DNA of 64,000 nucleotides from Methylomonas montana (GCF_030490285.1 NZ_CP129884.1:3224001-3288000); one strand, 5' to 3'; shown: positions 25,030 through 36,303, counted from the first letter of the stretch. Numbers and translations are program-made. The notes: generated by a model from the letters alone, not told the origin.

Positions 25030-27144
25030 ATGACTAACCATAACACTCTCGTCGCCAACCTATTTCCAGGTTTCTCCGAAGCCGACAGCTCACAGATCGG
25101 TACGGCACTCACGCTGATCGAACAACTATCGGCGGATTGCGCCGACAGCGCCCGCCCCAAAGGTATTGATGTCGCCGTGATTCTGATGAGCGTGCACATC
25201 GATCTGGAAACCATCCTGGCGGCGCTGCTCAGCGACTCACGCGTCGTCGGTAAATTGGGCGACACGGCGATTCGCGACCGGTTCGGCACGGTGGTCGCCA
25301 GCCTGGTCAAGGATGTATCCTGGCTGAACAAGGTCAGCATCTACAGCACCGATATGGCCAATCAGCCCAATCAGGCGGAGATTTTGCGGCGCATGTTGCT
25401 GGCCATGACCCACGACGTGCGCGCAGTGCTGATCAAACTTGCTTACCGCATCCAGCGACTACGCGACCTGCATCAGGAACATGAGGATATTCGCCGCTTT
25501 ATTGCCCGGGAAACCCTGGACATCTACGCACCGCTGGCCAACCGGCTGGGCATCAATCAATTCAAATGGGAACTGGAAGACCTGGCATTTCGCTATGTCG
25601 ATCCGGAAAACTATCGCTATGTAGCCGAATCGCTGGCGGTGAACCGCGAGCAACGTCAAGCCTGCATCGAACGGTTTTTAGCGGCACTCAACGACCAATT
25701 AAAACAAGAAGACATCGAAGCCAAGGTCTACGGCAGACCCAAGCATATCTACAGCATTTGGAACAAAATGCGCCGCAAACAGCTGACGATAGACGAGCTA
25801 TACGACTTGTTGGCGGTACGGGTGGTGGTCGATAGTCTATCGGCCTGCTACATGGTGTTGGGTTTAGCACATAGTCATTGGCAACATATCCCGCGCGAAT
25901 TCGACGATTACATTGCCAACCCCAAGGAAAACGGCTATCAATCGCTGCATACCGTAGTGCTGGACGAAGACGGCAACCGAATCGAAATTCAGATCCGCAC
26001 CAAGGCCATGCACGAATTCGCCGAGCTGGGTGTGGCCGCCCACTGGCGTTATAAGGAAGGCAGTAAATTCAATGCGGCCACCGAGAAGAATATCGCCTCG
26101 CTCCGGCAATTACTGGAAGACAAGGACAGTGCCGACAACCTGCTGGAAAACTTCCATACCGAGCTGTTTTCCGACCGGGTATTCGTGCTGACGCCGGCCG
26201 GCAAGCTGATCGATTTGGTCAAGGGCGCTACGCCGCTGGATTTTGCTTACGCAATCCATACCGAAGTGGGCCATAGCTGCCGTGGCGCTAAAGTCAACGG
26301 CCAAATCAAACCGCTGACTTACAAACTGTGTTCCGGGGAGCAGGTGGAAATTATCACCGTCAAAAACGGCCAACCCAATCACAATTGGCTGAACCCCAAC
26401 CTGGGCTATTTAAAAACACCGCGCGCTATCAGCAAGGTAAAGAGCTGGTTCAAGCAACAACAACAAGCCGAGAATATCGCCTCCGGCAAATCGCTGCTGG
26501 ACAAGGAAAGCAAACGGCTCGGCTTGAAAACGGTCGACATCAGCGAGTTGTTGAAGCATTTTAAATTCGCCGACGCCGAGCATTTATACGAGGCGCTGGG
26601 CCATGGCGATATCAATAACCGGCAATTGGCGAATGCGCTGAAAATTCCGGAATTGGAACCGACGCCGATTAAATTGGTGCCGAGCAAAGCCAACTCCCAA
26701 TCGGCAGTAACCATCGACGATATCGACAATGTAATCACCACGCTGGCGCATTGCTGCTCGCCGGTAAAAGGCGACGAGATCATCGGCTTTATCTCGCATA
26801 AGCGCGGCATCACTATTCATCGCCGCGATTGCGAGAATATTCAGCATTTATCGCCGGAGCAACAATTGCAATTGTTAAAAGCGGATTGGAGCGGCCAGCA
26901 GACGGTGCATCATAGCGTGCCAATCGTGATTCATGCCTTTAACGCCCAAAACTTGCTAAACGACGTCTCCCAACTGCTGGCAGCCGCGAAAATTCATATC
27001 AGCAATGCTTCGTTGAAAACCCATGACGATTTGTCGGCCATCCTGACTATGACTATTCAAATTGAAAATACCGAACAGCTCAGCCTGGTGCTGACCCGTA
27101 TCAGCCATCTACCGAATATTATTGAAGTGAAGAGAAAAGTCTGA
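25030..27144 (+). CDS. relA: GTP pyrophosphokinase RelA ((p)ppGpp synthetase)
   Basis: 704 residues. It makes (p)ppGpp in response to uncharged tRNA at the ribosome. The HD hydrolase region is degenerate: ILAALLSDSRVVGKLGD stands where an active enzyme has the HD and ED residues. The synthetase domain has YGRPKHIYSIWNKM and the EFDD motif (REFDDYIANPKENGYQSLH) characteristic of RelA and not the RFKD of SpoT. A TGS domain (RVFVLTPAGKLIDLVKGATP) and C-terminal zinc-finger/ACT segments (HCCSPVKGDEIIGF, then VIHAFNAQNLLNDVSQLLAA) follow. It is therefore synthetase-only. It lies upstream of infA with a 105-bp gap. Ribosome-binding signals are weak. Confidence 0.95.
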   Translation: MTNHNTLVANLFPGFSEADSSQIGTALTLIEQLSADCADSARPKGIDVAVILMSVHIDLETILAALLSDSRVVGKLGDTAIRDRFGTVVASLVKDVSWLNKVSIYSTDMANQPNQAEILRRMLLAMTHDVRAVLIKLAYRIQRLRDLHQEHEDIRRFIARETLDIYAPLANRLGINQFKWELEDLAFRYVDPENYRYVAESLAVNREQRQACIERFLAALNDQLKQEDIEAKVYGRPKHIYSIWNKMRRKQLTIDELYDLLAVRVVVDSLSACYMVLGLAHSHWQHIPREFDDYIANPKENGYQSLHTVVLDEDGNRIEIQIRTKAMHEFAELGVAAHWRYKEGSKFNAATEKNIASLRQLLEDKDSADNLLENFHTELFSDRVFVLTPAGKLIDLVKGATPLDFAYAIHTEVGHSCRGAKVNGQIKPLTYKLCSGEQVEIITVKNGQPNHNWLNPNLGYLKTPRAISKVKSWFKQQQQAENIASGKSLLDKESKRLGLKTVDISELLKHFKFADAEHLYEALGHGDINNRQLANALKIPELEPTPIKLVPSKANSQSAVTIDDIDNVITTLAHCCSPVKGDEIIGFISHKRGITIHRRDCENIQHLSPEQQLQLLKADWSGQQTVHHSVPIVIHAFNAQNLLNDVSQLLAAAKIHISNASLKTHDDLSAILTMTIQIENTEQLSLVLTRISHLPNIIEVKRKV

Positions 27145-27249
27145 CGCAGCTCTAAAAGTTGTCACCGATTCAACTGTCGGAGAGACTTTTTTAGAAGCTC
27201 GACGGAGGATTCATGCTAACATAGCCGTTTTAAGTTCAGAGCTTTAACT

Positions 27250-27468
27250 ATGGCAAAAGAAGATCAAATTGAAATGGATGGCAAGGTCATCGATACCCTG
27301 CCCAACACAATGTTTCGCGTCGAGCTGGAAAACGGCCACATTGTGACTGCCCATATCTCCGGCAAAATGCGTAAACACTATATTCGCATCCTGACCGGCG
27401 ATAAAGTCCGCGTAGAAATGACGCCTTACGACCTAACCAAAGGCCGCATCACTTTCCGCAATCGCTAA
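27250..27468 (+). CDS. infA: Translation initiation factor IF-1
   Basis: 72 residues, the standard length. It has the S1/OB fold with [20 protein letters not shown] and the conserved [20 protein letters not shown] and TKGRITFR. It binds the A site of the 30S subunit during initiation. It is convergent with clpA, as in many gammaproteobacteria. Its last codons form one arm of a hairpin shared with the spacer (27458-27492). Confidence 0.98.
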   Translation: MAKEDQIEMDGKVIDTLPNTMFRVELENGHIVTAHISGKMRKHYIRILTGDKVRVEMTPYDLTKGRITFRNR

Positions 27469-27492
27469 CCCGTCTTTCGGGAAAGCGATTGC
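27458..27492. terminator. Bidirectional hairpin between infA and clpA
   Basis: A long stem GCAATCGCT (27458-27466) pairs perfectly with AGCGATTGC (27484-27492) and encloses a second small stem CCCG-TCTTT-CGGG. The left arm includes the last codons and stop of infA, and the structure lies 11 bp from the clpA stop. There is no clear U tract, so it may serve as a 3' RNA end or protection structure for both convergent transcripts. Confidence 0.6.
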
Positions 27493-27502
27493 TTCCCTCG
27501 CT

Positions 27503-29779
27503 CTACACGACTTGATTCAATTCCGAAATGATTAGCTGTTTGCTCTCGATGGCAAAAGCCAGCGCATCGTTCTCGACATGTACGCGCACATGACCGCCAT
27601 TCGCTAAACGACCGAACAACAGATCTTCCGCCAGCGGCTTTTTGACCTTTTCCTGAATCAAACGCGCCATTGGCCTTGCGCCCATTTTCGGATCGCAGCC
27701 GTGTTCTGCCAGCCAAGCCCGCGCTGCCGGCTCCAAGGTCAACGTGACATTTTTATCCGCCAGCACTGCTTCCAGTTCGAAAATAAACTTGTCGACTACG
27801 CTACCGACCACTGCCATATCCAGCGGTTTGAATTGGACTATGGCATCCAGACGATTTCTGAATTCCGGCGAAAAACCGCGCTCGATCACTTTCAAGCTAT
27901 CCGAGGCATGATTTTGCTGGGTAAAGCCGATCGATGCCCGACTGCTTTCCTCCGCGCCGGCATTGGTGGTCATGATCAAGATGATATTTCTGAAATCGGC
28001 TTTACGGCCGTTGTTGTCGGTCAAGGTGCCGTGATCCATCACCTGCAATAACAGATTGAACACATCGGGGTGGGCTTTTTCCAGCTCGTCCAGCAACAAC
28101 ACTGCGTGCGGATGTTTGGTCACAGCCTCAGTCAGCAATCCGCCTTGATCGAACCCGACATAACCCGGAGGCGCACCGATCAACCTGGACACGGTATGAC
28201 GCTCCATGTACTCAGACATATCGAAACGAATCAATTCTATGCCAAGCACTTTGGCTAACTGACGAGTCACTTCGGTTTTACCGACACCGGTAGGGCCGGC
28301 GAACAGAAACGAACCGATAGTTTTAGTGGTATCGCGCAAACCGGCCCGTGATAATTTGATCGCCGACGCCAATTCGGAAATCGCTTCGTCCTGACCGAAC
28401 ACCAGCATTTTCAGATTTTTTTCCAAGCTGGACAGCTTGTCGATATCGTTGGCCGAAACCGATTGCGCCGGTACTCTGGCGATTTTAGCGACAATCTCTT
28501 CAATCTCGGCGGTATCAATCAGATCTTTGCGGTCTACACCGGCAAACAGACGCTGCCGGGCACCGGCCTCGTCGATCACGTCGATGGCTTTGTCCGGCAA
28601 ATGCCTATCGGTGATATAGCGCGCCGACAATTCCACAGCCAACCGTAACGCTTCTTGCGTGTATTTCAGGCCGTGATGCTCCTCGAAACGCGATTTCAGG
28701 CCCTTTAATATCAACACGGTATCTTCGATCGACGGCTCGACCACATCGATTTTCTGGAAGCGTCGCGCCAAGGCATGGTCTTTTTCGAAAATGCCGCGAT
28801 ATTCTTGATAGGTGGTCGAACCGATGCAACGCAGTTGGCCGGACGCCAATACCGGCTTGATCAGATTGGACGCGTCCATCACGCCACCGGACGCAGAGCC
28901 CGCGCCGATAATGGTATGGATTTCGTCGATGAATAAAATCGAATCTGGCTCTTTTTTTAGCTGATTAATCAAGGCTTTCAAGCGCTTTTCAAAGTCACCG
29001 CGATATTTGGTGCCGGCAACCAAGGCACCCATATCTAACGAGTATATTACGCTGTTCAGCAAAATATCCGGCACTTGTTCTTCCACGATTCTTTTCGCCA
29101 AGCCTTCCGCGATGGCGGTTTTACCGACACCGGCTTCGCCGACCAGCAGCGGGTTATTTTTACGCCGCCGGCAAAGCACCTGAATGGTTCTTTCTACTTC
29201 CAGTTCCCGGCCAATCAGCGGATCGATATTGCCTTTCAGAGCCTCATCGTTCAAGTTGGTGGCGTATTTTTCCAACGGGCTCGCCAAGGTTTCATTGCTG
29301 CCACGTTCGCTTTCTGGTTCTTCGCTCTGCTCTTTTCTGAATTGTTCGATCTTGGAAACCCCATGCGCCAGATAATTCACCACATCCAGTCTGGTAATAT
29401 CCTGCTTGTTCAACAAATAAACGGCATGCGAATCCTGCTCGCTGAACAAGGCCACAAACAAATTGGCGCCGGTGACTTCTTTTTTATCCGAAGCCTGGAC
29501 ATGAAAAACCGCCCGTTGCAATACCCGCTGAAACCCCAAGGTCGGCTGGGTTTCTCGCTGGATGCCTTCCGGAATCAAGGAAATGGTTTCGTCGATAAAC
29601 CTCGTCAACTCCGCCCGCAATGCATTGACGTTGCAACCGCAGGCAATCAAAATCGGTATCGTGGTGACGTTGTCCAACAAGGCCAGCAGCAAATGTTCGA
29701 CCGTGATGAATTCGTGTCTTTTGGCATGAGCTCCGGTAAAAGCAGCATTCAATGTCACTTCAAGTTCTTTACTTAGCAT
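27503..29779 (-). CDS. clpA: ATP-dependent Clp protease ATP-binding subunit ClpA
   Basis: 758 residues. It is the unfoldase partner of ClpP. The N-terminal double Clp repeat domain (about 1-145) receives ClpS. AAA module 1 has Walker A GEAGVGKT near residue 210. AAA module 2 has GPTGVGKT near 493, with LLDELEKAHPDVFNLLLQVMDHG as Walker B/sensor. A ClpP-binding loop is expected in module 2. It follows clpS with a 9-bp gap, so the pair is an operon. Confidence 0.97.
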   Translation of the reverse strand: MLSKELEVTLNAAFTGAHAKRHEFITVEHLLLALLDNVTTIPILIACGCNVNALRAELTRFIDETISLIPEGIQRETQPTLGFQRVLQRAVFHVQASDKKEVTGANLFVALFSEQDSHAVYLLNKQDITRLDVVNYLAHGVSKIEQFRKEQSEEPESERGSNETLASPLEKYATNLNDEALKGNIDPLIGRELEVERTIQVLCRRRKNNPLLVGEAGVGKTAIAEGLAKRIVEEQVPDILLNSVIYSLDMGALVAGTKYRGDFEKRLKALINQLKKEPDSILFIDEIHTIIGAGSASGGVMDASNLIKPVLASGQLRCIGSTTYQEYRGIFEKDHALARRFQKIDVVEPSIEDTVLILKGLKSRFEEHHGLKYTQEALRLAVELSARYITDRHLPDKAIDVIDEAGARQRLFAGVDRKDLIDTAEIEEIVAKIARVPAQSVSANDIDKLSSLEKNLKMLVFGQDEAISELASAIKLSRAGLRDTTKTIGSFLFAGPTGVGKTEVTRQLAKVLGIELIRFDMSEYMERHTVSRLIGAPPGYVGFDQGGLLTEAVTKHPHAVLLLDELEKAHPDVFNLLLQVMDHGTLTDNNGRKADFRNIILIMTTNAGAEESSRASIGFTQQNHASDSLKVIERGFSPEFRNRLDAIVQFKPLDMAVVGSVVDKFIFELEAVLADKNVTLTLEPAARAWLAEHGCDPKMGARPMARLIQEKVKKPLAEDLLFGRLANGGHVRVHVENDALAFAIESKQLIISELNQVV

Positions 29780-29788
29780 GGTTAGCCC

Positions 29789-30112
29789 TCACGCCTCTTC
29801 CATCGTGCACATCAGCGGATGATGGTGCTCACGGGAATATTCATTAACAATATGTACTTTGGTTTCAGCAACATCCTTAGTATAAGTGCCGCAAACGCCG
29901 ACCCCCTGCGTATGCACTTGCAACATGACCTGTGTGGCTTTTTCTTCGCTCATATTAAAAAAATCGGTCAATATTTCGACGACAAAATCCATAGGCGTAA
30001 AGTCGTCGTTAAGCAAGATCACCTTATACAATGGCGGTCTTTTCAGCTGCGGTTTGGCTTCTTGCAGCGCGGTGTTACCGTCAATCTCTTTAAAGGGTTC
30101 AAAATCGGACAT
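29789..30112 (-). CDS. clpS: ATP-dependent Clp protease adapter ClpS
   Basis: 107 residues. It binds N-degron residues and delivers substrates to ClpAP. It has [20 protein letters not shown], with the NDD motif of the N-end pocket, then [20 protein letters not shown]. It is immediately upstream of clpA on the same strand. A divergent promoter region of 125 bp (30113-30237) separates it from nudJ. Confidence 0.97.
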   Translation of the reverse strand: MSDFEPFKEIDGNTALQEAKPQLKRPPLYKVILLNDDFTPMDFVVEILTDFFNMSEEKATQVMLQVHTQGVGVCGTYTKDVAETKVHIVNEYSREHHHPLMCTMEEA

Positions 30113-30237
30113 AAGCTCTGGTACTGCGAATCACTGTGATCTTAAAAATAGCGCCTTAAACATCAAATTTCAATCTTTACGCATATAAAAAACATTTCTA
30201 GTAAAATGCGCGCCTTTTACCGTTTTCTATCAATATC

Positions 30238-30693
30238 ATGGTCTGGAAACCCCACGTTACTGTCGCAGCCGTGATCGAAAAAGACGGCCGTTTTCTGCTG
30301 GTTGAAGAGACAACGGCACGAGGCCTTGCGTTCAATCAACCTGCCGGTCATTTGGAAGAAGGTGAAGACTTGATCAGCGCCGTCAAACGCGAAGTTTGGG
30401 AGGAAACCGCCTGGGAATTCGAGCCAGAGGCTCTAATCGCTACGCAACTATGGCGCAGAAGTCCCGATATGCCCAGCTTTGTCCGCTTCTGTTTTTCCGG
30501 CAAGGTCAGCAATCATAACCCCAAACAGCCACTCGACGACGGCATTATCGACACTCACTGGTTGAGCCGCAATGAAATTTACGAAAAACGCCAACAATTG
30601 CGCAGCCCTTTGGTTCTAAAAATCGTGGATGAATACCTAAAAGGCCACCGTTATCCGCTTACCTTATTACAGTCCTTTCTGGATTTAGCATGA
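30238..30693 (+). CDS. nudJ: Nudix phosphohydrolase NudJ
   Basis: 151 residues. The Nudix box [20 protein letters not shown] is present with the usual G-x5-E-x7-RE-U-x-EE pattern, except that the following glycine is alanine (EETAWEF). NudJ in relatives hydrolyses thiamine and nucleoside phosphates and pyrophosphates. Its stop overlaps the start of mnmA by 4 bp (ATGA), the arrangement common for nudJ-mnmA. Confidence 0.92.
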   Translation: MVWKPHVTVAAVIEKDGRFLLVEETTARGLAFNQPAGHLEEGEDLISAVKREVWEETAWEFEPEALIATQLWRRSPDMPSFVRFCFSGKVSNHNPKQPLDDGIIDTHWLSRNEIYEKRQQLRSPLVLKIVDEYLKGHRYPLTLLQSFLDLA

Positions 30694-31787
30694 GCAAACA
30701 TATCATCGTCGGCATGTCCGGCGGCGTCGATTCTTCCGTTACTGCATTGACCCTGCAAGAACAAGGCCACAAGGTCTCCGGCTTGTTCATGAAAAACTGG
30801 GAAGAAGACGACGGCACCGAATACTGCACAGCGATGCAGGATTTGGCCGATGCACAACAGGTTTGCGATACGCTGGGCATCGAATTAAAGACAGTCAACT
30901 TCGCCGCCGAATACTGGGACGAAGTCTTCGAAGTGTTTTTGTCGGAATTCAAGGCCGGCCGTACTCCCAATCCCGACATTCTTTGTAACAAACACGTCAA
31001 GTTCAAGGCGTTTTTGAATTATGCCATCGAAGACCTGGGCGCTGAATACATCGCCACCGGCCATTATGCCCGCGTCCGAGAACATGACGGCGAATTTCAG
31101 TTATTGAAAGGCCTGGACCCGAACAAGGAACAAAGCTACTTTTTATATGCAATGGGCCAGAAAGCCCTGTCTAAAACCCTATTCCCGATCGGCCATCTAC
31201 ATAAACCGGAAATCCGGGCGATGGCCGATAAAGCCGGTTTCGCCAACAGCAGCAAGAAAGACAGTACCGGCATCTGTTTCATCGGCGAACGCAAGTTCAA
31301 GGAATTTTTGCAACGCTACCTGCCGCACCAACCCGGCGAAATGCGCACCCCGGAAGGCCAATACATCGGCAAGCATCACGGCTTGATGTACTACACGCTG
31401 GGCCAACGCCAGGGCTTAGGCATAGGCGGCGTCAAGGACGCACCGGACGAACCGTGGTTTGTGTTGGAAAAAGACCTGGTCAACAATGTGCTGATCGTCG
31501 GCCAAGGCCACGACCATCCGTTGATGCTGCACAACACCTTGGAAGCAGGCCAACTGGACTGGTGCGGCAGCCAGCCGTTGACCGAAACCATCCGCTGCGC
31601 CGCCAAGACCCGTTATCGCCAAGCCGATCAGGATTGTGTCGTCGAAACAATTGATGATGGCACCCGCGTCAAAGTCCGCTTCGACCAACCGCAACGCGCC
31701 ATCACCCCCGGTCAATCGGTGGTGTTTTATCAGGGTGATGTTTGTTTGGGTGGCGGGATAATTGAGTCGAAGTACAATGAAACATAA
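30690..31787 (+). CDS. mnmA: tRNA-specific 2-thiouridylase MnmA
   Basis: 365 residues. It adds the 2-thio group to U34 of tRNA Lys, Glu and Gln. It has the PP-loop [15 protein letters not shown] near residues 8-22. The catalytic cysteine lies in [12 protein letters not shown] (about residue 99), and the second in [11 protein letters not shown] (about 195). It is coupled to nudJ. In many gammaproteobacteria hflD and purB follow; here an ATPase/TOPRIM-like pair stands between mnmA and purB. Confidence 0.97.
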   Translation: MSKHIIVGMSGGVDSSVTALTLQEQGHKVSGLFMKNWEEDDGTEYCTAMQDLADAQQVCDTLGIELKTVNFAAEYWDEVFEVFLSEFKAGRTPNPDILCNKHVKFKAFLNYAIEDLGAEYIATGHYARVREHDGEFQLLKGLDPNKEQSYFLYAMGQKALSKTLFPIGHLHKPEIRAMADKAGFANSSKKDSTGICFIGERKFKEFLQRYLPHQPGEMRTPEGQYIGKHHGLMYYTLGQRQGLGIGGVKDAPDEPWFVLEKDLVNNVLIVGQGHDHPLMLHNTLEAGQLDWCGSQPLTETIRCAAKTRYRQADQDCVVETIDDGTRVKVRFDQPQRAITPGQSVVFYQGDVCLGGGIIESKYNET

Positions 31788-31796
31788 GGATCAACA

Positions 31797-32942
31797 ATGC
31801 TAACCAATTTACGCATTAAAAATTTCCGCATGTTAGAGGATTTGGAAATCCCAAAACTTGGCCGCGTGAATTTGATTGTTGGCAAAAACAATAGCGGCAA
31901 GAGTTCTATTCTCGAGGCGCTGCGCATCTATGCTGGCGACGCAAACCTTGAGCTACTCAGCACAATACTGAATGAACATGACGAATCATATAGCTTGGAT
32001 CGCACATCATTTGACGGTAGTATAAAAAACTGGCTAGGACTAAAAAATCTCTTTCCTAATCGAAAATTCCCTTCAAAAGACAATATCAATATAGCTTTGT
32101 CCTCCAATGAGAAAACTCTTCTAAAAATAGAATATATATTTTATTACTTTAAAGATGAATCAGATATTGACGAAGACGGCCAGCCATTTTCCACTCGCCG
32201 AAGAGTTATTGTAAAATCTGACTTGTCTAATATTGAAGATTCAGCGCTATTATATCCAGCAATTCGCATAACGTTAGAATCAGGCAAGAACACAATTCAC
32301 GAATTAGAGGAAATCAAAACTCAGTTTTCTACGTTTTGGCTCCTGAATTCTAAACTTTATTCATTTGGACTAAGTTATGTTCCGTCCGACTTTTTATCAT
32401 CAGAACAACTATCTACACTCTGGGATGAAATCACACTAAGCCCATATGAGAATATTGTCATAAAAGCTTTGAAGTTAATTGATGACCGTATTGAAAAACT
32501 TGCATTCATCGAATCTCATCAAAACAACAACAGCCGTTTTGCAATCGTTAAAACCAAAGATGTTGAAAATAGAATCCCTCTCAACAGCATGGGCGATGGC
32601 ATGTCGCGCATACTGCAGCTGATACTTTCTGTATTTCCTGCAAAAGATGGCATTTTATTAATTGACGAGTTTGAAAACGGCTTGCACTACAGCGTTCAAG
32701 AAGAAGTCTGGCGCATCATTTTTCAATTAGCGAAAGAGCTAAATATTCAAGTATTCGCAACAACGCATAGCTGGGATTGTATCGAGAGTTTTACTAAAGC
32801 CGCAGTTGAAAGTCCGAAAGATGGCATTTTGTTGAAAGTTTCCAGAAGCAAACTCACCAGCGATCATGGAAAAGTCATTGCCACTGTTTACGATGAGGCC
32901 GAGTTACAAACAATAACCGCATCAGAACTTGAGATCAGATAA
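31797..32942 (+). CDS. AAA/SMC-like ATPase, OLD/AbiL/PARIS-type first subunit
   Basis: 381 residues. It has Walker A GKNNSGKSSI at about 29-38, an ABC-like signature region (NSMGDGMSRILQLILSVF near 262-280), Walker B with catalytic Glu (ILLIDEFENGLHY near 285-297) and an H-loop (ATTHSWDCIESF). The insert between Walker A and signature has no recognised domain. This is the AAA_15/AAA_21 architecture of OLD-family and abortive-infection ATPases. It is overlapped by one base by the next gene, a DUF3226 protein. The pair begins 9 bp after mnmA and is clearly AT-richer than the flanking genes. The phage-defence role is inferred from architecture and pairing. Confidence 0.85.
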   Translation: MLTNLRIKNFRMLEDLEIPKLGRVNLIVGKNNSGKSSILEALRIYAGDANLELLSTILNEHDESYSLDRTSFDGSIKNWLGLKNLFPNRKFPSKDNINIALSSNEKTLLKIEYIFYYFKDESDIDEDGQPFSTRRRVIVKSDLSNIEDSALLYPAIRITLESGKNTIHELEEIKTQFSTFWLLNSKLYSFGLSYVPSDFLSSEQLSTLWDEITLSPYENIVIKALKLIDDRIEKLAFIESHQNNNSRFAIVKTKDVENRIPLNSMGDGMSRILQLILSVFPAKDGILLIDEFENGLHYSVQEEVWRIIFQLAKELNIQVFATTHSWDCIESFTKAAVESPKDGILLKVSRSKLTSDHGKVIATVYDEAELQTITASELEIR

Positions 32943-33634
32943 TGTCTAAAAAGATATTATTGGTTGAAGGCAATGATGATCGAGCCTTTTTCAAAGCATT
33001 CTGCAAAAAACTGGGGCTCACTGATGTCGATGTACCAGAAATAGCCATCGTCACTCCAAAGGACAGGGGCTCACAAAGAAACGGCTGGACTAACCTGATT
33101 GACCGTTTACCAACAGAAATTAAACGCTTGCGCAGTGGCGATATTGATAAACTAGCTATTGTGATCGATGCTGACTTTGAGCCAGACAATAACGGGGGAG
33201 TCACTTCAAGGCGAAATTTGGTCGCCAAGAAAATAAACGATTTTTTACAAGAACAAAATTACGGCCTCTACGAAATATCAGATCAGCCTAATTACAAAAC
33301 AGGCGACATTTTCAAACATTCAAACGGCTTACCCGATATTGGCTTATGGATCATGCCTGATCACCAAAATGACGGCATGATTGAAAATTTTGTCGAACAA
33401 ATGATTTCAACCGACGCCGAACAACAATCGCTATTAGCTCACGCTGACCTCTCAATAAATAACTTACCGGCCAAGCTATTTAAAGGCATTCATGAGTCGA
33501 AAGCCAGAATCTATACATGGCGAGCTTGGCAAAAAGAGCCCGGCATAAGATTGCCGGATGCGTTGTCCGAAAACCTATTAACTATCGAAGCCGCTGCTAA
33601 TTTCAGCAATTGGTTAGTCTCGGTTTTTAAATAA
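32942..33634 (+). CDS. DUF3226 TOPRIM-like protein, partner of the ATPase
   Basis: 230 residues. The N-terminus KKILLVEGNDDRAFFKAF carries the TOPRIM glutamate (Glu9). The acidic pair follows in LAIVIDADFEPDNNGG (about Asp76 and Asp78). The final region has no known domain. DUF3226 belongs to the TOPRIM-nuclease-like group related to OLD and to the DUF4435 partner of PARIS. Its start overlaps the stop of the ATPase gene by one base, so the two proteins are made together. Nuclease or effector activity is predicted, not shown. AT-rich like its partner. Confidence 0.85.
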   Translation: MSKKILLVEGNDDRAFFKAFCKKLGLTDVDVPEIAIVTPKDRGSQRNGWTNLIDRLPTEIKRLRSGDIDKLAIVIDADFEPDNNGGVTSRRNLVAKKINDFLQEQNYGLYEISDQPNYKTGDIFKHSNGLPDIGLWIMPDHQNDGMIENFVEQMISTDAEQQSLLAHADLSINNLPAKLFKGIHESKARIYTWRAWQKEPGIRLPDALSENLLTIEAAANFSNWLVSVFK

Positions 33635-33653
33635 CTACCCAAATATCTCCTAA

Positions 33654-35024
<1,371 letters not shown>

Positions 35025-35038
35025 AGTCCTGGGATTCG

Positions 35039-36271
35039 TTGTTGCTGAACTTCATCTGGATATTCTTCTTCCTGAGCGCCTTCGCCACCGCCGCTTTCAA
35101 GCTGCTGGTGCTGGGCGACACGAAAGTATTTTCCGAGTTGATGAATGCGATGTTCAGCCTGTCGAAAACCGCATTCGAAATTTCGTTAGGGCTAAGCGGC
35201 GTGCTGGCCTTGTGGCTGGGCATCATGAAAATCGGCGAACATAGCGGTTTCATCGATTATTTGACCAAGGCACTCAATCCGCTGTTCAACCGCCTGATGC
35301 CGGAGATACCGAAAGATCATCCGGCTTTGGGCGCGATGGTGATGAACATCGCTGCCAACATGCTGGGGCTGGACAACGCGGCGACGCCGATGGGCATCAA
35401 GGCCATGCAGGAAATGCAGACCTTGAACCCTAATCCTTACAAGGCCAGCAATCCGCAGATTTTGTTTCTGGTGATCAATACCTCATCGGTGACGCTGTTT
35501 CCGGTGACCATCTTCGCCTACCGGGCGCAGCTTGGCGCGGCGAACCCCACCGATGTGTTCATTCCGATTCTGATCGCAACGTATATGTCGACACTGACCG
35601 GCTTTCTGGCAGTCGCCGTTGTGCAAAAAATAAATCTATTGGATAAAGTGGTGCTGGCTTACCTGGGCGGCATCACCATGCTGGTCGGCGCCATTCTGGC
35701 TTATTTCGCCGGATTGGATCAGGCGGAAATGTTGCAGCAATCGGCCTTGGTCAGTCACGTGATTCTGTTCAGTCTAGTGATTTCCTTTATCGCTGCCGCC
35801 GCATACAAACAACTGAATGCTTATGAGTTGTTCGTCGAAGGTGCCAAGCACGGTTTTCAGACCGCAATCAGCATAATTCCCTATCTGGTGGCGATGTTGG
35901 TTGGCTTCGGAGTGTTTCGGGCCAGCGGCGCATTGGAATTAATCACCGACGGGGTGAGGTTGCTGGTCAACTATTGTGGCATCGACAACCGCTTCATCGA
36001 TGGTCTGCCTACCGCCTTGATGAAGCCATTCAGCGGCAGCGGCGCGCGGGCGATGATGATAGACACCATGCAGACGCACGGCGCCGATTCGTTCGCCGGC
36101 CGGCTGGCATCTGTGGTGCAAGGCAGCACAGAGACGACCTTTTATGTATTAGCGGTATACTTCGGCGCGGTCGGGATCACCAACATCCGCCATGCCGCCG
36201 CCTGCGGCATCATGGCCGATCTGGGCGGCATTATTACCGCTATTTTTGTGACTTACTGGTTTTTTGGTTAA
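35039..36271 (+). CDS. Fused SpmA-SpmB nucleoside-recognition (GATE) membrane protein
   Basis: 410 residues starting at TTG 35039 (no ATG in frame nearby). The first half (about 1-205) is SpmA-like with LGAMVMNIAANMLGLDNAAT. The second half (about 230-410) is SpmB-like with IIPYLVAMLVGFGVFRASG and GSTETTFYVLAVYFGAVGI. Spore maturation proteins A and B are usually separate in Bacilli; the fusion is common in Gram-negative bacteria that do not form spores. The transport substrate is unknown. It lies 15 bp after purB and is probably co-transcribed. Confidence 0.85.
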   Translation: MLLNFIWIFFFLSAFATAAFKLLVLGDTKVFSELMNAMFSLSKTAFEISLGLSGVLALWLGIMKIGEHSGFIDYLTKALNPLFNRLMPEIPKDHPALGAMVMNIAANMLGLDNAATPMGIKAMQEMQTLNPNPYKASNPQILFLVINTSSVTLFPVTIFAYRAQLGAANPTDVFIPILIATYMSTLTGFLAVAVVQKINLLDKVVLAYLGGITMLVGAILAYFAGLDQAEMLQQSALVSHVILFSLVISFIAAAAYKQLNAYELFVEGAKHGFQTAISIIPYLVAMLVGFGVFRASGALELITDGVRLLVNYCGIDNRFIDGLPTALMKPFSGSGARAMMIDTMQTHGADSFAGRLASVVQGSTETTFYVLAVYFGAVGITNIRHAAACGIMADLGGIITAIFVTYWFFG

Positions 36272-36303
36272 ACCATATTGATGGCAAATTATTTGATCAT
36301 GTC

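Noticed and set aside
25030..27144. SpoT or bifunctional Rel
   Set aside because: The hydrolase HD residues are lost and the synthetase has EFDD, both RelA features.
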